A stretch of DNA of 7,662 nucleotides from Arenicella sp. (GTDB taxonomy: Bacteria; Pseudomonadota; Gammaproteobacteria; Arenicellales; Arenicellaceae): assembly GCA_016763815.1 (NCBI GenBank), contig JAESTB010000527.1, positions 1 through 7,662 of the forward strand, read 5' to 3'. Numbering within the stretch: the stretch's first letter is position 1; each line of letters starts with the position of its first letter. Below are positions 7,001-7,662 of this stretch, one piece after another. The notes beneath the pieces were generated by a model. That model was given only the letters and a program-made list of their open reading frames with translations. It was not told the origin of the DNA and ran no database searches. The position numbers were made by a program, and so were the translations under genes.

Positions 7001-7108
7001 TTTGATGACGCAGTTGACATCACTGAAACAGACGGACTGGATTACGAGTTGGGCGACTATTTTCAGTCACCAAGACGTATTTCGATTACAGCGAGAGTGA
7101 ATTTCTAA
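4094..7108 (+). CDS. Oar-like TonB-dependent outer-membrane receptor with carboxypeptidase regulatory-like domain
   Basis: An outer-membrane active transporter of 1004 aa energised by TonB-ExbBD; the ligand is unknown. The ATG at 4094 is chosen because GGAGGA lies just upstream, whereas the in-frame TTG at 4082 would overlap the ribosome binding site. In order: signal peptide at 1-24 (ending SSALAA), a carboxypeptidase-regulatory-like beta-sandwich at ~27-112 (VLGQVKDASESVISGATVTV, NGEYSFRNLPVGNYSL), and a TonB-box-like IEELVVLGT. The plug follows (FYLNGVNI, LTADFGGALGGIVNAVSKSG). The 22-strand-type barrel runs to a C-terminal Phe (ARVNF), as expected for BAM-dependent insertion. There are only four Cys, in two close pairs (434/441 and 903/912), probably loop disulfides. 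A DFDQDGIVDE motif at 768-777 resembles a calcium-binding loop. Oar-like receptors often handle large or peptide ligands. The position beside PAS-AraC and amino-acid catabolic genes suggests a peptide or amino-acid derivative. Confidence 0.94.
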   Translation: MKRQIVALLSAVYFIGMGSSALAADTGGEVLGQVKDASESVISGATVTVIHTKKGVKRSTVTNQNGEYSFRNLPVGNYSLSVGGDDYRSVESELSVNVGFPVVIANVLQSSSSKSIEELVVLGTTIQGLNMAETTAGMIFDDSLMDVMPVENGFESMILMTAGTVDNGADDGGVSGDGVFNNANAIGGGSSAENAFYLNGVNITQIESGLGTLRLPWEVIRQTNVQTGGLTADFGGALGGIVNAVSKSGSNDFNYGIEYKIEPSSLRSKSPTVRRNSDPSVFHRNHRRDSRSFEEYNVWASGPIVKNKAFFYLLLNPQEEEYASANNATFASTKRKSDRWFTNLEWYINDNHSVGFTAFSTERERTTQNFNYNVDADSVAEFTGNSFEEDGGTFFGLNYHGDLSDNFSVDFVYGQTEEESIPKPANDLVRVDDCRVVGGNCSIFSTHSDTNIIPTEFSREQIRLDFKWSLGDHEVSFGWDQYDTDVFVNSRPNGASSIDFDDVVTDNTSDPIGAWLYGIGGEGSVGTRAIADAGVDQGEEFIRRRVRNRFSDSTVSSRAFYIQDNWQFNDVLNMNFGLRYSDFENTVSSGEAYADMDGNLAPRLGATWDINGEGRTKVFATLGRYFQPVASRMNITQGSSSIEYYDYYTNPTPGTRELQADGSPVRGNRLADRIYTQTGFIDPNLIASKNLEAMFSDQISLGFSRELENGLQFGVRGTFNELKRSVEDTDYGPILVNKLRELGINDAIGQSSFYVLANPGKDIELAFDFDQDGIVDEVTLTTADHQIPKAERKYVSMDFTLGGQLTDRFYFNSSYTWAKNYGNTEGLVKTTNGQADPGWTSDYDYGDALDNAYGNLPNDRRHSLKFNGSYDLTDNFILGFAVRAATGRPKNRFSPHPQGVDSCAPESPWNACISRFYIEGFYDLDGNPSPRGSAGSLPTTKNVDLSLAYRNEEIFGGLLLKLTAFNAFNFDDAVDITETDGLDYELGDYFQSPRRISITARVNF

Positions 7109-7117
7109 GTCTCCATA

Positions 7118-7182
7118 CTCGGTCTCTCCTCTTTTTAGTTCAACGAGTAGCTATGTTTATTCGTTGAGCGAGAAGAGCCGAG
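7118..7182 (+). repeat. Three-segment imperfect inverted repeat in the receptor 3' UTR
   Basis: CTCGG (7118-7122) pairs with CCGAG (7178-7182), CTCTT (7129-7133) with AAGAG (7173-7177), and TCAACGA (7140-7146) with TCGTTGA (7161-7167). This makes one long interrupted stem with a 14-nt apical loop. It begins 10 nt after the receptor stop and ends 8 nt before the terminator stem. No T-run follows it, so it is more likely an mRNA-stabilising structure than a terminator. Confidence 0.5.
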
Positions 7183-7190
7183 AATTTTAT

Positions 7191-7228
7191 GCCAACTGTT
7201 GATGCTGAATCGCAGTTGGCTTTTTTTT
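7191..7228 (+). terminator. Strong intrinsic terminator after the receptor gene
   Basis: GCCAACTG (7191-7198) and CAGTTGGC (7213-7220) form a perfect 8-bp stem, followed at once by eight T residues (7221-7228). Within the loop, GAT (7201-7203) can also pair with ATC (7209-7211). Stem strength and T-run fit a rho-independent terminator ending the receptor transcript. Confidence 0.92.
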
Positions 7229-7662
7229 GCTTAGTGAAACTTGATTATTAAGTGTCTGTCGTTAGAGGGTGGGCTTTTACTGTTTATATCTTTCAATGTA
7301 ACGACGGTCACTCACTCGACTGTCTATAGTTGTGTGATCGAGAAGAAATGTCACCGGTAATACAATCAATTGAAACTGGCATCAATCCAGAGCTTATATA
7401 CAGAGGAAGACTAAAAATGACTTATGATCTACGACGTTAAATTCGGAGTAAAGAAACTGCGGTATTTCACGTTAATCAAGTGTTGAGGGCCGTTAGGCCT
7501 GAGTCCAATCCTTTGGTTGGCGAGTGTGTTTTTATTAATGGAAAATATTACGGCTAGTGTAGCAAAGCATTTCACCTAGACGCCGTAATTAATGCTCACT
7601 GTTCTGATTCAGGGCCTAATTGAAAATATTAATGGCCTATTAAACTTATACTCGAAACGATC
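7229..7662. other. 434-nt stretch with no convincing gene
   Basis: Neither strand has a convincing coding region. A well-formed ribosome binding site GAGGAAG (7403-7409) precedes ATG 7417, but that frame stops after seven codons (MTYDLRR) at 7438-7440. It then stays open for about 38 codons to a stop at 7555. A frame from ATG 7592 (MLTVLIQGLIENINGLL) is open to the window edge but lacks a ribosome binding site. GGCC-containing imperfect inverted repeats occur at about 7486-7500 and 7611-7637. The area could be the upstream region of a gene beyond the window, or contain a broken one. Confidence 0.5.

Noticed and set aside
7332..7354. CRP-like TGTGA...TCAC in the right intergenic region
   Set aside because: The half-sites are about 12 nt apart instead of 6, so it does not fit the CRP consensus.
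1..7662. CRISPR array, tRNA or rRNA genes, retron or other defence system
   Set aside because: No regularly spaced repeats, cloverleaf pattern, rRNA-like sequence, reverse transcriptase or toxin-antitoxin pair could be seen.

Overview
The window looks like a piece of a gammaproteobacterial chromosome of moderate G+C, probably from a marine or otherwise aquatic Gram-negative. The grounds are a large TonB-dependent outer-membrane receptor, a DadA-type membrane-linked dehydrogenase, and a degenerate IS200/IS605 element that reads like those common in Gammaproteobacteria. No rRNA or tRNA is visible, so genus or species cannot be named. All recognisable genes lie on the + strand.

Left part (1-2323): a tight catabolic cluster. 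It begins with the 3' part of a gamma-glutamyltransferase-family gene, containing the whole small subunit with its Thr nucleophile. A DadA-like FAD-dependent D-amino acid dehydrogenase follows 46 nt later, and a RidA-family imine deaminase 8 nt after that. A coherent reading is: split a gamma-glutamyl or similar amide, oxidise the released amino acid to an imino acid, and hydrolyse the imine. The dehydrogenase/RidA pair resembles the known dguA-dguB pair for D-glutamate use in Pseudomonas aeruginosa.

Middle (2324-2949): intergenic by ORF calling, but it holds a decayed IS200/IS605 TnpA gene. Three collinear blocks in two frames can be pieced together: a block ending in the HUH motif, a central block, and a C-terminal block with the likely catalytic Tyr. 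A typical right-end hairpin follows. A regulator with an N-terminal PAS domain and a C-terminal AraC-type DNA-binding domain comes next (2950-3684, GTG start preferred).

Right part (3685-7662): a 409-nt leader region with candidate operator, promoter and leader hairpins precedes a 1004-residue Oar-like TonB-dependent receptor. The receptor has a signal peptide, a carboxypeptidase-regulatory-like domain, a plug and a barrel ending in Phe. It is closed by a strong intrinsic terminator. The last ~430 nt contain no convincing gene, only a possible broken or very short ORF with a good ribosome binding site.

Taken together (inference): the receptor imports an unknown ligand, probably a peptide or gamma-glutamyl compound. 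The GGT-family enzyme, dehydrogenase and RidA process it, and the PAS-AraC protein senses an intermediate or redox state and controls the locus. The most distinctive points are natural substitutions at two substrate-binding positions of the GGT-family enzyme, and the cryptic transposase fossil inside the locus.
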